Assembly: GCF_026627255.1 (NCBI RefSeq)
Contig: NZ_JAPNLM010000002.1
Location: forward strand, 248,001-312,000
Length of the DNA: 64,000 nucleotides
From: Streptomyces antarcticus
GTDB lineage: Bacteria; Actinomycetota; Actinomycetes; Streptomycetales; Streptomycetaceae
Direction of reading: 5' to 3'
A program made the translations under genes and the position numbers. Position 1 is the stretch's first letter, and each line of letters opens with the position of its first letter. This document shows, one piece after another, positions 11,044 through 20,034 of this stretch. The notes beneath the pieces were generated by a model. It made no database searches and had not been told where the DNA came from. It saw only the letters and a list, made by a program, of their open reading frames with translations.

Positions 11044-11991
11044 CTACCGCCGGGCACCCGCGGCGCTCCCCAGCCCCACACCGCCGAGGATCAGCGCCAT
11101 GCACAGCAGCTGCGCCGGGCCGGTCCGCTCGCCCAGGAGCAGCAGGCCGAGCCCCGCCACGCACACGGGCTGGAGGTAGTACACGATGCCGGCGCGGGCC
11201 GCGCCGATCGCCGCGACCGCCCGGTTCCAGGCGAAGAAGGCGACGGCGGAGGAGAACACCCCGACGTACAGCAGCGGTCCGACCGATCCGGGGGTGAGCG
11301 CGAAGCCGCCCTGGACGGTGAGCGAGACGGCGTAGGCGGGGGCCAGCATCAGCGCGCCGAGCGCGAAGGTGGTGATCAGGAAGGCGAGTCCGCCGAGTTC
11401 GGCGGGCCCCCGCTTGAGCAGGGCGCTGTACGTGGCGAAGGAGAGGGCGGCGCCGAACATCCACAGGTCTCCGGCGGCGAAGTCGAAGCCGAGGGAGCCG
11501 TCCCCGACCAGCAGCAGCACCCCGAGGGCGGCCACCAGCATCCCGATGGTGCGCCGGGGGCCGAGCCGTTCGCCGCCGAGGCGGGCGTAGCAGGCCATGA
11601 TGACGGGCGAGGCCGCCATGATCATGCCCATGTTGGAGGCGGAAGTGGTCAGTCTGGCCTGGTGCACGAGGGTGTTGTAGAGGGTGACGCCGAACAGGGT
11701 GGCGAGGGCGATGTAGCCGAAGTGCTGCCGGATCAGGGCCCGTTGCCGCCAGGCCTGGCGGGCGGCGAAGGGGGCGACGGCGAGCAGGGCGATGATCCAG
11801 CGCCAGAAGACGGCCTGGACGGGCGGGACGGTGTCGGCCATCCCCCGGGTGGCGACGAAGCTGCCGGACCACACGACCGTCGCGAGCAGGGCGAGGAGCA
11901 CGCCGGCGCCGAGTCCGGCGGCTCCCTTCCTCGCCGGGCCGGGGGGCCGCCGTGCTTGCGGAACGGTACGGGCGCGGTCCGTGACGGCCAC
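11044..11991 (-). CDS. EamA/DMT superfamily membrane transporter
   Basis: 315 residues with ten hydrophobic segments forming two EamA repeats: first about residues 27-160 (GAGVLLALLATVVWSGSFV onward) and second about 170-310 (GDLWMFGAALSFATYSALL onward). DMT-family proteins export amino acids, related metabolites or drugs; the substrate cannot be read from sequence. First gene of a likely two-gene unit with the LysR gene behind it. The 22-bp palindrome at 12061-12082 lies about 70 bases upstream of its start, a good position for an operator. Confidence 0.93.
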   Translation of the reverse strand: MAVTDRARTVPQARRPPGPARKGAAGLGAGVLLALLATVVWSGSFVATRGMADTVPPVQAVFWRWIIALLAVAPFAARQAWRQRALIRQHFGYIALATLFGVTLYNTLVHQARLTTSASNMGMIMAASPVIMACYARLGGERLGPRRTIGMLVAALGVLLLVGDGSLGFDFAAGDLWMFGAALSFATYSALLKRGPAELGGLAFLITTFALGALMLAPAYAVSLTVQGGFALTPGSVGPLLYVGVFSSAVAFFAWNRAVAAIGAARAGIVYYLQPVCVAGLGLLLLGERTGPAQLLCMALILGGVGLGSAAGARR

Positions 11992-12060
11992 TGGGTGTTT
12001 CCCCCTCGGGGTCGGTGTCGTAGGGCGTGGGCCTACCGTCGCACCGGCCGATCGCTCAGG

Positions 12061-12082
12061 TCCATCGAAATGTTTCGATGGA
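12061..12082. promoter_or_regulatory. 22-bp perfect palindrome, candidate operator for the DMT/LysR unit
   Basis: TCCATCGAAA, TG, TTTCGATGGA: ten-base arms at 12061-12070 and 12073-12082 with a 2-base spacer and no mismatch. It is AT-rich for this genome and lies in the intergenic region upstream of the transporter. The core ATC-N10-GAT is close to the spacing of LysR-type operators, and the nearest regulator gene is the LysR at 10131-11033. It could equally belong to the possible regulator relic on the other side. Confidence 0.65.
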
Positions 12083-12296
12083 TCTATTCAGCAGAACTGA
12101 ACGATCGGGGGGTACGGGCCACTGCGGGCCGGCCGGCCACGGTGGCTCCGAAGGCGATCACCGCGGGCTCGCCCTGACCGTCGAGGCCGTGTCCGCCGCG
12201 CCGGAGGTGCGGCGCGCGGCCCTGACCGGGCTGGAGCCCGAGGAGGGCGAGCCGCTCACCGGCCTGCTCCGCGAGCTGCCGGCCGGGGTCGCGTGA
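12078..12296 (+). pseudogene. Possible relic of a regulator gene (MarR-like C-terminus)
   Basis: An open frame of about 72 codons begins with ATG 12078 inside the palindrome. The first 30 codons look non-coding, but the last 35 (LTVEAVSAAPEVRRAALTGL, then EPEEGEPLTGLLRELP) read like the final helices of a MarR-type regulator. I see no DNA-binding domain. It may be a decayed gene whose 3' end survives, divergent from the transporter; a chance frame is the alternative. Confidence 0.22.
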
Positions 12297-12304
12297 GCAC
12301 GACA

Positions 12305-12363
12305 GGGCGCCGGGGGTCCGCACCGGCGGCTTGACGCACCGGCTCCGCGGACCCCCGGCGCCC
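12305..12363. terminator. Long GC-rich inverted repeat
   Basis: 17-bp perfect inverted repeat (arms 12305-12321 and 12347-12363, arm GGGCGCCGGGGGTCCGC) with a 25-base loop, just after the relic frame. Probably a terminator for plus-strand transcription. Confidence 0.6.
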
Positions 12364-12379
12364 CGGAGGTCTTCTGTGC

Positions 12380-12399
12380 GCCGCCCCTTCGGGGGCGGC
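12380..12399 (-). terminator. UUCG-loop terminator for the small membrane protein gene
   Basis: 8-bp stem (GCCGCCCC / GGGGCGGC) closed by a TTCG tetraloop on the plus strand, six bases beyond the stop of the minus-strand gene ending at 12406. A compact, very stable hairpin. Confidence 0.7.
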
Positions 12400-12405
12400 C
12401 TGGGT

Positions 12406-12645
12406 TCAGCTCTGGTTCTGCGGCTTGCGCGACTTGTCGCCGACCATCACGAGGCCCGCGATCACCAGGAACAGGATGATCGGCGTGGCCACGAACAGGC
12501 CCAGCGTCTGGGCAATGCTCAGGCCCGGGGCCGGGTCGTCGCCGTCGTCGCGGGTCAGCGCGAGGGCGGGAGACGTCATCAGCAGCATCATCAGCGTCGT
12601 TCCGGCCGTGACGGCGCCGGCGCGCAGAGCGTTCTTCTTGTCCAC
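12406..12645 (-). CDS. Small membrane protein of unknown function
   Basis: 79 residues from the GTG complementary to 12643-12645. It has a short basic n-region (DKKNALRAG) and a first hydrophobic stretch with a possible A-L-A cleavage site near residue 28. A polar DDGDD loop follows, then a second membrane segment (SIAQTLGLFVATPIILFLVI) and a basic tail (GDKSRKPQNQ). It is either a two-pass membrane protein or a signal peptide plus one anchor. Short proteins of this form are conserved in Streptomyces without known function. Transcribed in the same direction as malQ, which ends 20 bases outside its start. Confidence 0.7.
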   Translation of the reverse strand: MDKKNALRAGAVTAGTTLMMLLMTSPALALTRDDGDDPAPGLSIAQTLGLFVATPIILFLVIAGLVMVGDKSRKPQNQS

Positions 12646-12665
12646 GGTGCAAACGTAGCGAACAC

Positions 12666-14735
12666 CTAAACGACCCGCGCGCCCGGGGGTGCCGTACGGG
12701 GTGCACCGCCCTCCCGCACCCCGCTCAGCAGGGCGTTCGCCCGGGGCGAGGCGGCCAGGTCCTCCAGGGTCAGCGGCCGCCCGGCGGCATCGGCGACCGG
12801 CAGCCGCCAATTGGGGTACTGGTCCCAGGTCCCGGGAAGGTTCTGGGGCCGCCGGTCCCCCACCGCGTCCGGCAGCCAGACCCCCACCATCCGGGCCGGG
12901 GTGCGCAGCAGGAACGCGTACAAGGCCTGGACGGCGGCCTCCTCGTCCTTGGTCTCCAGACCGAGGCCGTCCAGCAGCTCCAGCCACTCGGCGGTGTCGG
13001 CGGCGTCCTCGGCCCGCTCCGCCGCGACCGGGCGGGTGAGCAGGCCCAGCCGGTCGCGCAGTTCCACGTGGGCCCCGGCCAGCTTGGCGGCGGACGGCGG
13101 CAGGTCGTGGGTGGTGGCGGTGGCCAGGCAGTCGGCACGCCAGTCCCCGGCGGCCAGCGGTTCGCCCGTGCCCTCCCAGTCCCGCTCGAACCAGAGCACC
13201 GAGGTGCCCAGCACCCCGCGCCGGGCCAGCGCGTGGCGGACCCCCGGCTCCACCGTCCCGAGGTCCTCGCCGATCACCAGGGCCCCGGCCCGGTGGGCCT
13301 CCAGGACCAGCACGGCGAGCATCGCCTCACCGTCGTACGTGACGTACGTGCCCTCGGCGGCCGGGCTCCCCTCCGGGATCCACCAGAGCCGGAACAGCCC
13401 CATCACGTGGTCGATGCGCAGGGCGCCCGCGTACCGGAAGACCCCCCGCAGCAGCTGCCGCAGCGGCGCGAACCCGGCCTCGGCCAGCCGGTCCGGGCGC
13501 CACGGCGGCAGCCCCCAGTCCTGGCCGCGCGCGTTGAAGGCGTCCGGCGGGGCCCCCACCGAGACGTGCCGGGCGTGGAAGGGCCCCGTGAGCGCGTCCG
13601 AGCCGTCGGGGTGCACCCCCACCGCGAGGTCGTGCACGATGCCGACGGACATGCCGGCCGCGCGGGCGGCCCGCTGGGCGGCGGCGAGCTGGGTGTCCGT
13701 CAGCCACACCAGCCAGCGGTGGAAGTCCCCGCGCTCGCGGGGCTCCTCCCCGGCCGCGGAGGCGCACCAGGCTGCGTGCCGGTCCAGCGCGGGACCCTGT
13801 CCGGCGCGGAACCGGGCGTAGGCGGCGGCGCGTTCCGGGGTGCGCGGGACGGCGTACAGCAGCTCCAGGGCCCGCCGCTTGAGCGCCCAGACGGCGTCCC
13901 GGTCGATCAGCGCGCCCTTCTCCAGCACCTGGCGGCGCAGTTCGCCGCCCCGGGCGGCGAGTTCGTCGAGGGTCCCGCGGTCGGGGCAGTCGGCGTACTC
14001 GGGGACGTCCTCGATCCGCAGGTGGACGGGGTCCGGGAAGCGGCGCGAGGACGGGCGGTACGGGGAGGGGTCGGTCGGGGTGCCGGGGACGGCCGCGTGC
14101 AGCGGGTTGACCTGGATGAATCCGGCGCCGTGCGTCTCGGCGGCCCAGCGGGCCAGCGCGGCGAGGTCGCCGAGGTCGCCCATGCCCCAGGACCGTTCGG
14201 AGAGCAGCGAGTACAGCTGGACGAGGAGTCCGTGGGTCCGCCCGGGCGGGGCCGGGGCCCGGTCGGGGGCCAGGATCAGGGTGGCTTCGGCGGTGCGGCC
14301 GTCCGGCAGGGTGGCGGTGATGCGGTGGACGCCCAGCGGCAGCCCGCCGGGCAGCGCGCCGCCGGGCCCGGTCTCCCACTCGACGGACGCGGCGGCCGCG
14401 CCGGCATCCTCCCCGGCACTGGTCCCGGCGGCGTCATCCGCGCCCTGCGCCTCGGCGTCCAGCCGGACGCGGGTGCCCGGCGGCAGGGCGGCCAGCGCGG
14501 CGGGCGGCGGATCCCCCGCCCAGCCGACCAGGACGGGCGGCAACAGCCTTGCCGCGCGCAGCCCTTCGGCCCGTACCAGCTCCGCCCGCACCTCGTCCGG
14601 GGTGTCGGTGCGCACCCCGATCAGGCCGAGCACCGCGGCCACCGTGGCCGGCGGGACCACGACGGAGGTGTTCGCGGCGGGCTGGTAGGTGGTGGCGATG
14701 CCGTGCAGGTCCGCGAGCCGGGACAGGTCGTCCAT
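12666..14735 (-). CDS. malQ: 4-alpha-glucanotransferase (amylomaltase, GH77)
   Basis: 689 residues; start ATG complementary to 14733-14735 with an AAGGAGT-like site upstream. It transfers alpha-1,4-glucan segments between maltodextrins in cytoplasmic maltose/glycogen metabolism. GH77 landmarks are visible: nucleophile Asp in RIDHVMGLFRLWWIPEG, acid/base Glu in VIGEDLGTVE, and the transition-state stabiliser Asp in TTHDLPPS. An N-terminal region of about 150 residues with a beta-sandwich character precedes the barrel, as in actinobacterial MalQ. No maltose operon is adjacent. Confidence 0.95.
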   Translation of the reverse strand: MDDLSRLADLHGIATTYQPAANTSVVVPPATVAAVLGLIGVRTDTPDEVRAELVRAEGLRAARLLPPVLVGWAGDPPPAALAALPPGTRVRLDAEAQGADDAAGTSAGEDAGAAAASVEWETGPGGALPGGLPLGVHRITATLPDGRTAEATLILAPDRAPAPPGRTHGLLVQLYSLLSERSWGMGDLGDLAALARWAAETHGAGFIQVNPLHAAVPGTPTDPSPYRPSSRRFPDPVHLRIEDVPEYADCPDRGTLDELAARGGELRRQVLEKGALIDRDAVWALKRRALELLYAVPRTPERAAAYARFRAGQGPALDRHAAWCASAAGEEPRERGDFHRWLVWLTDTQLAAAQRAARAAGMSVGIVHDLAVGVHPDGSDALTGPFHARHVSVGAPPDAFNARGQDWGLPPWRPDRLAEAGFAPLRQLLRGVFRYAGALRIDHVMGLFRLWWIPEGSPAAEGTYVTYDGEAMLAVLVLEAHRAGALVIGEDLGTVEPGVRHALARRGVLGTSVLWFERDWEGTGEPLAAGDWRADCLATATTHDLPPSAAKLAGAHVELRDRLGLLTRPVAAERAEDAADTAEWLELLDGLGLETKDEEAAVQALYAFLLRTPARMVGVWLPDAVGDRRPQNLPGTWDQYPNWRLPVADAAGRPLTLEDLAASPRANALLSGVREGGAPRTAPPGARVV

Positions 14736-14961
14736 CTACGGGCACTCCTTCGTGCGTGAGGGCGGGTCAGAAGGGTGGTGCAGAAGGCGCCGGAAAGGTG
14801 GGGGCATCGCCGGGGAACACCGCAGCCATACCCATTCGAAGGCGTCGCATTCGCGGCATATACCGGTCAGATCACCCGCGCGCATTGACACTCCGGCCGC
14901 ACGGGTGGTGGGGTCGGGCTCGTTCGTACGAGCGGGGGACGTCTCGGGACGGGGAAAGTCT

Positions 14962-17900
14962 GTGCAGCTCAGGGGCAGGAAGCGGGCGACCGCCGCCGCG
15001 GTGGCCGTGATCGGGACGTTGCTGGGCGGCGCCGTCGCGGACGCGCCGCCCGGGGCCTTCGCGGTGGCGGGCGCGCCGGTGGTCCCGGCCCGCGAACCGG
15101 CCCCCGCGGCGGGCCGGGGCGCCGCCGCCGCGCCCGCCGGCGCCGCAGCGCCCGTCGCCGTCGCCGGTCCCGCCGCCGTCGCCGACCCCGGCGCGGAGCC
15201 CGTGCGCGCGGCCGCCGAGGGGCCCGCCGTGTGGCCGCGGCCGCAGTCGATGACCGCCGATCCCGCACGCGAGGTGCCGCTGGGCGCGGAAGCGGTGCTG
15301 GTGGCCCCGGCGGACGCGGATCCGTACGCGGTCCAGGTCGTACGGGACGCCCTGCGCCGGGCGGGCGTACGGACGCTGCACGAGCGCGCCCCGGGGGCGC
15401 CGCTGCCCGAACACGGCACCGTCGTACGGCTCCAGGGCCAGGGCGCCGAGGACGCGCTGCGGGAGCTGGGCGCGGCCGGGGCGGGCGACCTGCCGGACGG
15501 CGGATACCGGCTGGCCGTGGGGCGGCCCGGCGGCCGGGACACGGTCGCGCTGGCCGGCGTGGGCGCCGACGGGCTGTTCCACGCGGCGCAGACGCTGCGC
15601 CAGTTGCTGGCCGCCGGCGGGCAGAAGATGCCGGGGGTCCGGGTGCGGGACTGGCCGGCCGCTCCCGTGCGCGGGATCACCGAGGGCTTCTTCGGGCGGC
15701 CGTGGACGCAGGAACAGCGCCTCGCGCAGGTGGACTTCATGGGCCGCACCAAGCAGAACCGGCTGCTGCTCGCCCCGGGCGACGACACGTACCGGACGAC
15801 GGACTGGCGCCGGGAGTACCCGCGCGAGCAGCGCGAGGAGTTCCGCGCGCTGGCCGAACGGGCCCGCGCCAACCGGGTCGTGCTGGGCTGGGCGGTCACC
15901 CCCGGTCAGTCGATGTGCCTGTCGTCGGCGGCCGACCGTACGGCGCTGGCGCGCAAGGCGGACGCGATGTGGGAGCTGGGCTTCCGGGCGTTCCAGGTGC
16001 AGTTCCAGGACGTCAGCTACACCGAATGGGGCTGTCCCGCGGACCGCGAGCGGTACGGCAAGGGCCCCGCGGCGGCCGCGAAGGCGCACGCGGAGGTCGC
16101 CAACGGCCTGGCGGAGCACCTGGCGGCGCTGCACCCGGAGTCGGCGCCGCTGTCGCTGCTGCCCACCGAGTTCTACCAGGCGGGGGCCACCGCCTACCGC
16201 ACGGCGCTGGCGGGCGCGCTCGACCGGCGGGTGGAGGTGGCGTGGACGGGCGTGGGCGTGGTGCCCCGCACGATCACCGGCCGGGACCTGGCCGGAGCCC
16301 GCTCGGCGCTCGGGCACCCGCTGGTCACCATGGACAACTACCCGGTGAACGACTGGGACCCGAAGCGGATCTTCCTCGGCCCCTACACGGGCCGCGAACC
16401 GGTGGTGGCGGGCGGCTCGGCCGCGCTGCTGGCCAACGCCATGCCGCAGGGCGCCCTGTCCCGCGTCCCGCTCTTCACGGCGGCGGACTTCGCGTGGAAC
16501 CCGCGCGGCTACCGGGCGTCGGAGTCCTGGGCGGCCGCGGTGCGCGAGCTGGCCGGAGCCGACCCGCGGACCCGCGAGGCGGTGGCCGCGCTGGCCGGGA
16601 ACACCGCCTCCTCGGGCCTGAAGCAGGAGGAGTCGGCGTACCTCAGGCCGCTGGTCGAGCAGTTCTGGGCGGCCCGCGCCACGGGGGACCCGGCGGCCGG
16701 GGAGGAACTGCGGAAGGCCTTCACGGTGCTGCGCGAGGCCCCCGCAAGGCTCCCGTTCCTGGCAGGCGAGGCGGGGCCCTGGCTGGACCGGCTCGCGCGC
16801 CACGGAACGGCCGGCGAGCTGGCGGTGGATGTCCTGCGGGCGCAGGCCCGGGGCGACGGGGCGGCCGCCTGGCAGGCCTCCCGGGCCCTGGCGGACGCCC
16901 GCGCGGGCCTGGCGCGGCCGGGCGCGGCCGCCGTGGACGGGGCCGTGCTGGACCCGTTCCTCGAGAAGGCGGCGGCGGAGGCGGACGCCTGGACGGGCGC
17001 GGTCCGCCCTACGGGCACCGTCACGGAGGATCCGGGCGCCTGGACGGTGTGGCTGGACGGCACGCGCCCGGTCGCGGCGGTGACGGTGATGACGGACCCG
17101 CTGCCGGCGGGCCTGCGGGGCGCGGCGGTGGAGGCCCACGTACCGGGCGAGGGCTGGCGCAAGGTCGGCGACGCGGCGCCCTCGGGCTGGACCCAGGTGG
17201 ACACGGCGGGCCTGCGCGCCGACGCGGTACGCCTGTCCTGGGCCGGGGCGGCCCCGGCGGTGCACCGGGTGGTCCCGTGGCTCGGGGACGGCCCGCAGGC
17301 CCGCTTCGAGCTCGGCGACGGCGGGGCGGCGGACGTGGAGATCGGCGGCGCCCCGCGGCGGGTCACGGCCGAGCTGTCCGCCCTGGGACCGGGCGAGGCC
17401 CGGGGTGCGCTCGCGGCGCGGCCCCCGGCGGGCATCGAGGTGCGCCTCCCGCAGCACGCGGTGGCCCCGCGCGGCGGCCGGGCGTCGATCCCGCTGGAGG
17501 TCGTCGTGGCGGCCGCGACCCCGCCCGGCAGCTACCAGGTCCCGGTGACCTTCGGCGGGGAGACCCGGACCCTGACCGTACGGGCCGTGGCCCGCACCGG
17601 CGGCCCGGACCTGCTGCGCGGTGCGCGGGCGGGCTCCTCGGCCGACGAGACCCCGGACTTCCCGGCGGCGGCGGCCGTGGACGGCTCCCCGGCCACCCGT
17701 TGGTCCTCGCCCGCGGTGGACGGGGCGTGGTGGCGGGCGGAGCTGGCGGCCCCGGCCCGGGTGGGCCGGGTGGAGCTGCACTGGCAGGACGCCCACCCCG
17801 CGTCCTACCGGGTCGAGACCTCCGCGGACGGCGTCACCTGGCGGACGGCCGCGGCCGTGGCGGACTCCCGGGGCGGGGCCGAGTCGCTGCGCGTGGACGC

Positions 17901-17997
17901 GCCGGACACGCGCTTCCTGCGCGTCACGTGCGACACCCGGGCGACGCGGTTCGGGTGCAGCCTCTGGTCGGCGGAGGCCTACGCGGTCCAGCCCTGA
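14962..17997 (+). CDS. Secreted GH84-like beta-N-acetylglucosaminidase-domain protein with C-terminal F5/8 type C domain
   Basis: 1011 residues from GTG 14962 with GGGGAAAG at 14951-14958; the frame extends upstream without a better start. Basic residues (RGRKR) and a hydrophobic stretch form a signal peptide, followed by an Ala/Pro-rich linker to about residue 95. Then come a GH20b/GH84 N-terminal domain and a barrel with RGITEGFFGRPW and QNRLLLAPGDDTYR typical of GH84. In place of the catalytic Asp-Asp pair the sequence reads FQVQFQDVSYTEW, that is Gln-Asp. A NEW3-like beta domain (about 800-880) and a discoidin-type carbohydrate-binding domain (about 885-1011) complete it. GH84 enzymes cleave N-acetylglucosamine from glycans. 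Activity here is uncertain because of the pair substitution. Confidence 0.87.
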   Translation: MQLRGRKRATAAAVAVIGTLLGGAVADAPPGAFAVAGAPVVPAREPAPAAGRGAAAAPAGAAAPVAVAGPAAVADPGAEPVRAAAEGPAVWPRPQSMTADPAREVPLGAEAVLVAPADADPYAVQVVRDALRRAGVRTLHERAPGAPLPEHGTVVRLQGQGAEDALRELGAAGAGDLPDGGYRLAVGRPGGRDTVALAGVGADGLFHAAQTLRQLLAAGGQKMPGVRVRDWPAAPVRGITEGFFGRPWTQEQRLAQVDFMGRTKQNRLLLAPGDDTYRTTDWRREYPREQREEFRALAERARANRVVLGWAVTPGQSMCLSSAADRTALARKADAMWELGFRAFQVQFQDVSYTEWGCPADRERYGKGPAAAAKAHAEVANGLAEHLAALHPESAPLSLLPTEFYQAGATAYRTALAGALDRRVEVAWTGVGVVPRTITGRDLAGARSALGHPLVTMDNYPVNDWDPKRIFLGPYTGREPVVAGGSAALLANAMPQGALSRVPLFTAADFAWNPRGYRASESWAAAVRELAGADPRTREAVAALAGNTASSGLKQEESAYLRPLVEQFWAARATGDPAAGEELRKAFTVLREAPARLPFLAGEAGPWLDRLARHGTAGELAVDVLRAQARGDGAAAWQASRALADARAGLARPGAAAVDGAVLDPFLEKAAAEADAWTGAVRPTGTVTEDPGAWTVWLDGTRPVAAVTVMTDPLPAGLRGAAVEAHVPGEGWRKVGDAAPSGWTQVDTAGLRADAVRLSWAGAAPAVHRVVPWLGDGPQARFELGDGGAADVEIGGAPRRVTAELSALGPGEARGALAARPPAGIEVRLPQHAVAPRGGRASIPLEVVVAAATPPGSYQVPVTFGGETRTLTVRAVARTGGPDLLRGARAGSSADETPDFPAAAAVDGSPATRWSSPAVDGAWWRAELAAPARVGRVELHWQDAHPASYRVETSADGVTWRTAAAVADSRGGAESLRVDAPDTRFLRVTCDTRATRFGCSLWSAEAYAVQP

Positions 17998-18027
17998 GCG
18001 GCGCGGCCCTCCGCGCCCGGGGGGCGG

Positions 18028-18576
18028 CTATGACGCCGCGACCCCGATGCCGACGCCGATGCGTTCCAGCGCGTCCTCGGCCCCGTACGGCTGGAGGTAC
18101 GGCATCCACCGGGGGTCCCGGTGACCGGTGCCGATGATCCGCCAGGCCAGGCCCGACGGCGGGGCCGGCTGGTGGCGCAGCCGCCAGCCGAGCTCCAGCA
18201 GGTGCCGGTCGGCCTTGACGTGGTTGCAGCGGCGGCACGCGGCGACGACGTTGTCCCAGGCGTGCTGGCCGCCCCGGCTGCGCGGGATGACGTGGTCGAC
18301 GCTGGTGGCGACCGCGCCGCAGTACATGCAGCGGCCGCCGTCGCGGGCGAACAGCGCGCGCCGGGTGAGCGGGACGGGGCCCCGGTAGGGCACGCGGACG
18401 AAGCGCTTGAGCCGGACCACGCTGGGAGCGGGGACGGCTCGCGTCGCGCTGTGCAGAAAGGCGCCGGATTCTTCCAGGGAGACCGCTTTGTTCTCCAGGA
18501 CGAGGACGAGCGCGCGGCGGAGCGGTACGACGCCGAGCGGCTCGTACGACGCGTTGAGGACCAGGACGTGCGGCAC
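18028..18576 (-). CDS. HNH endonuclease
   Basis: 182 residues from the GTG complementary to 18574-18576, with a strong AAGGAGG-like site (complement of 18581-18589). The HNH/zinc motif is clear: RCMYCG (about residue 83), SVDHVIPRSRGG, WDNVVAACRRCNHVKADR. This form is widespread as a single-copy chromosomal gene in actinomycetes; cellular role unproven, with no modification partner nearby. Divergent from the MscS gene across a 287-base gap that contains a GGGGTGT / ACACCCC inverted repeat (18685-18706). Confidence 0.93.
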   Translation of the reverse strand: MPHVLVLNASYEPLGVVPLRRALVLVLENKAVSLEESGAFLHSATRAVPAPSVVRLKRFVRVPYRGPVPLTRRALFARDGGRCMYCGAVATSVDHVIPRSRGGQHAWDNVVAACRRCNHVKADRHLLELGWRLRHQPAPPSGLAWRIIGTGHRDPRWMPYLQPYGAEDALERIGVGIGVAAS

Positions 18577-18863
18577 GGACTGCCTCCTTGTACGCCGGCG
18601 GCGCGTGGCTCGCGCCGGGACGATCTGCTCTCCAGTCTCTCCTTATGCCTGGTCGAAGCGCCACCACGCGCCCGTAACGGGTCCGGGGTGTTTTCAACCA
18701 CACCCCTTTCCTCCCCGGGTGAGCCTGGTCTCTCCCTCGAACACGGGACGGGGCCGGGGGTAATGCCCCGTTAGGGTGGTTGGTCTGCCCGCACACCCGC
18801 CCCGGACGCCGTCCGGGAAGGGACCCCCCGGCGGGCAGGCCGCGATACCTGGAGGTTCCCGCC

Positions 18864-19952
18864 GTGCCCTGGCCCGCCGCCCTGCTGCCGCTCGCAGCCG
18901 ACACCCCGGACGCGTCCACGACGCTCAAGGAGACGCACGAGAGCGTCACCGAGGCCGCGAGCTTCATCGAGGAGAACTGGGCCGACTGGCTGTACCTGGG
19001 CCTGAGAATCCTGCTGATCATCGTGATCGCGGGGGCGTTGCGGTCGGTGGTCCGCAAGTCGCTGACCAAGCTGATAACGCGGATGAACCGCGGTGCCGAG
19101 GCCATGGAGGGCATGGCCCTGGGCGGGCTGCTGGTCAATGCCGAGCGGCGCCGCCAGCGTTCCGAGGCGATGGGCTCGGTGCTGCGCTCGGTGGCCTCGT
19201 TCCTGATCCTCGGCACGGCCGGGCTGATGGTGCTCGGGGCGCTCGACATCAACCTGGGACCGCTGCTGGCGAGCGCCGGTGTGGCCGGTGTCGCGATCGG
19301 TTTCGGCGCCCGGAACCTGGTGACGGACTTCCTCTCCGGCGTGTTCATGATCCTGGAGGACCAGTACGGCGTCGGGGACAAGATCGACGCGGGCGTGGCC
19401 TCCGGCGAGGTCATAGAGGTCGGCCTGCGGGTGACCAAGCTGCGCGGGGAGAACGGCGAGATCTGGTACGTGCGCAACGGCGAGATCAAGCGGATCGGCA
19501 ACCTCAGCCAAGGCTGGGCGACCGCGACGGTCGACGTCCAGGTCAAGCCGACGGAGCACCTGCCGCGGATCCGCGAGGTGGTCCAGGAGGTAGCCGACGG
19601 CCTGGCGAAGGAGTCGCCGTGGGACGAGCGCCTGTGGGGTCCGGTGGAGGTACTGGGCCTGGACGAGGTGCTGCTCGCGTCAATGACCGTGAAGGTGTCG
19701 GCCAAGACCATGCCGGGCCAGCAGTTCGCGGTGGAGCGCGAGCTGCGCTGGCGGATCAAGGAGGCCTTCGACGCGGCGGGCATCCGCATCGTCGGCGGGC
19801 TGCCGGACGGGGACGACGAGGACGCCCCGGCCGACCCGTCGGCCGCGGTCGCCGCTCCCTCGGCGCTGGCGAACCCGACGTCCCCGCAGTCGCTGGCCAC
19901 CGCCCCGATACCGCCGCAGAGCCCGTCCGGCGCCCCGAGGATCACCAAGTAG
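18864..19952 (+). CDS. MscS-family mechanosensitive ion channel
   Basis: 362 residues from GTG 18864 with TGGAGG at 18850-18855. The protein releases osmolytes on hypo-osmotic shock. Membrane segments lie at about residues 42-62 (WLYLGLRILLIIVIAGAL) and 107-130, and the pore-lining helix is in LLASAGVAGVAIGFGARNLV. The conserved FLSGVFMILEDQYGVGDKI and the cytoplasmic beta domain (VIEVGLRVTKLR) follow. It ends in a Pro/Ala/Asp-rich disordered tail of about 60 residues. Small single-domain MscS form. A strong terminator follows. Confidence 0.93.
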   Translation: MPWPAALLPLAADTPDASTTLKETHESVTEAASFIEENWADWLYLGLRILLIIVIAGALRSVVRKSLTKLITRMNRGAEAMEGMALGGLLVNAERRRQRSEAMGSVLRSVASFLILGTAGLMVLGALDINLGPLLASAGVAGVAIGFGARNLVTDFLSGVFMILEDQYGVGDKIDAGVASGEVIEVGLRVTKLRGENGEIWYVRNGEIKRIGNLSQGWATATVDVQVKPTEHLPRIREVVQEVADGLAKESPWDERLWGPVEVLGLDEVLLASMTVKVSAKTMPGQQFAVERELRWRIKEAFDAAGIRIVGGLPDGDDEDAPADPSAAVAAPSALANPTSPQSLATAPIPPQSPSGAPRITK

Positions 19953-19996
19953 CCGGCCGCCCCCGAAGGCACCCACCGGGTCCGTCCGCCCCGCTT

Positions 19997-20032
19997 CCGC
20001 CGCCCCGCAGGATTTTTCCTGCGGGGCGGCGG
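19997..20032 (+). terminator. Strong hairpin terminator after the MscS gene
   Basis: 15-bp perfect inverted repeat (arms 19997-20011 and 20018-20032, arm CCGCCGCCCCGCAGG) with an ATTTTT loop. It insulates the csn operon from the channel gene. Confidence 0.88.
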
Positions 20033-20034
20033 CA

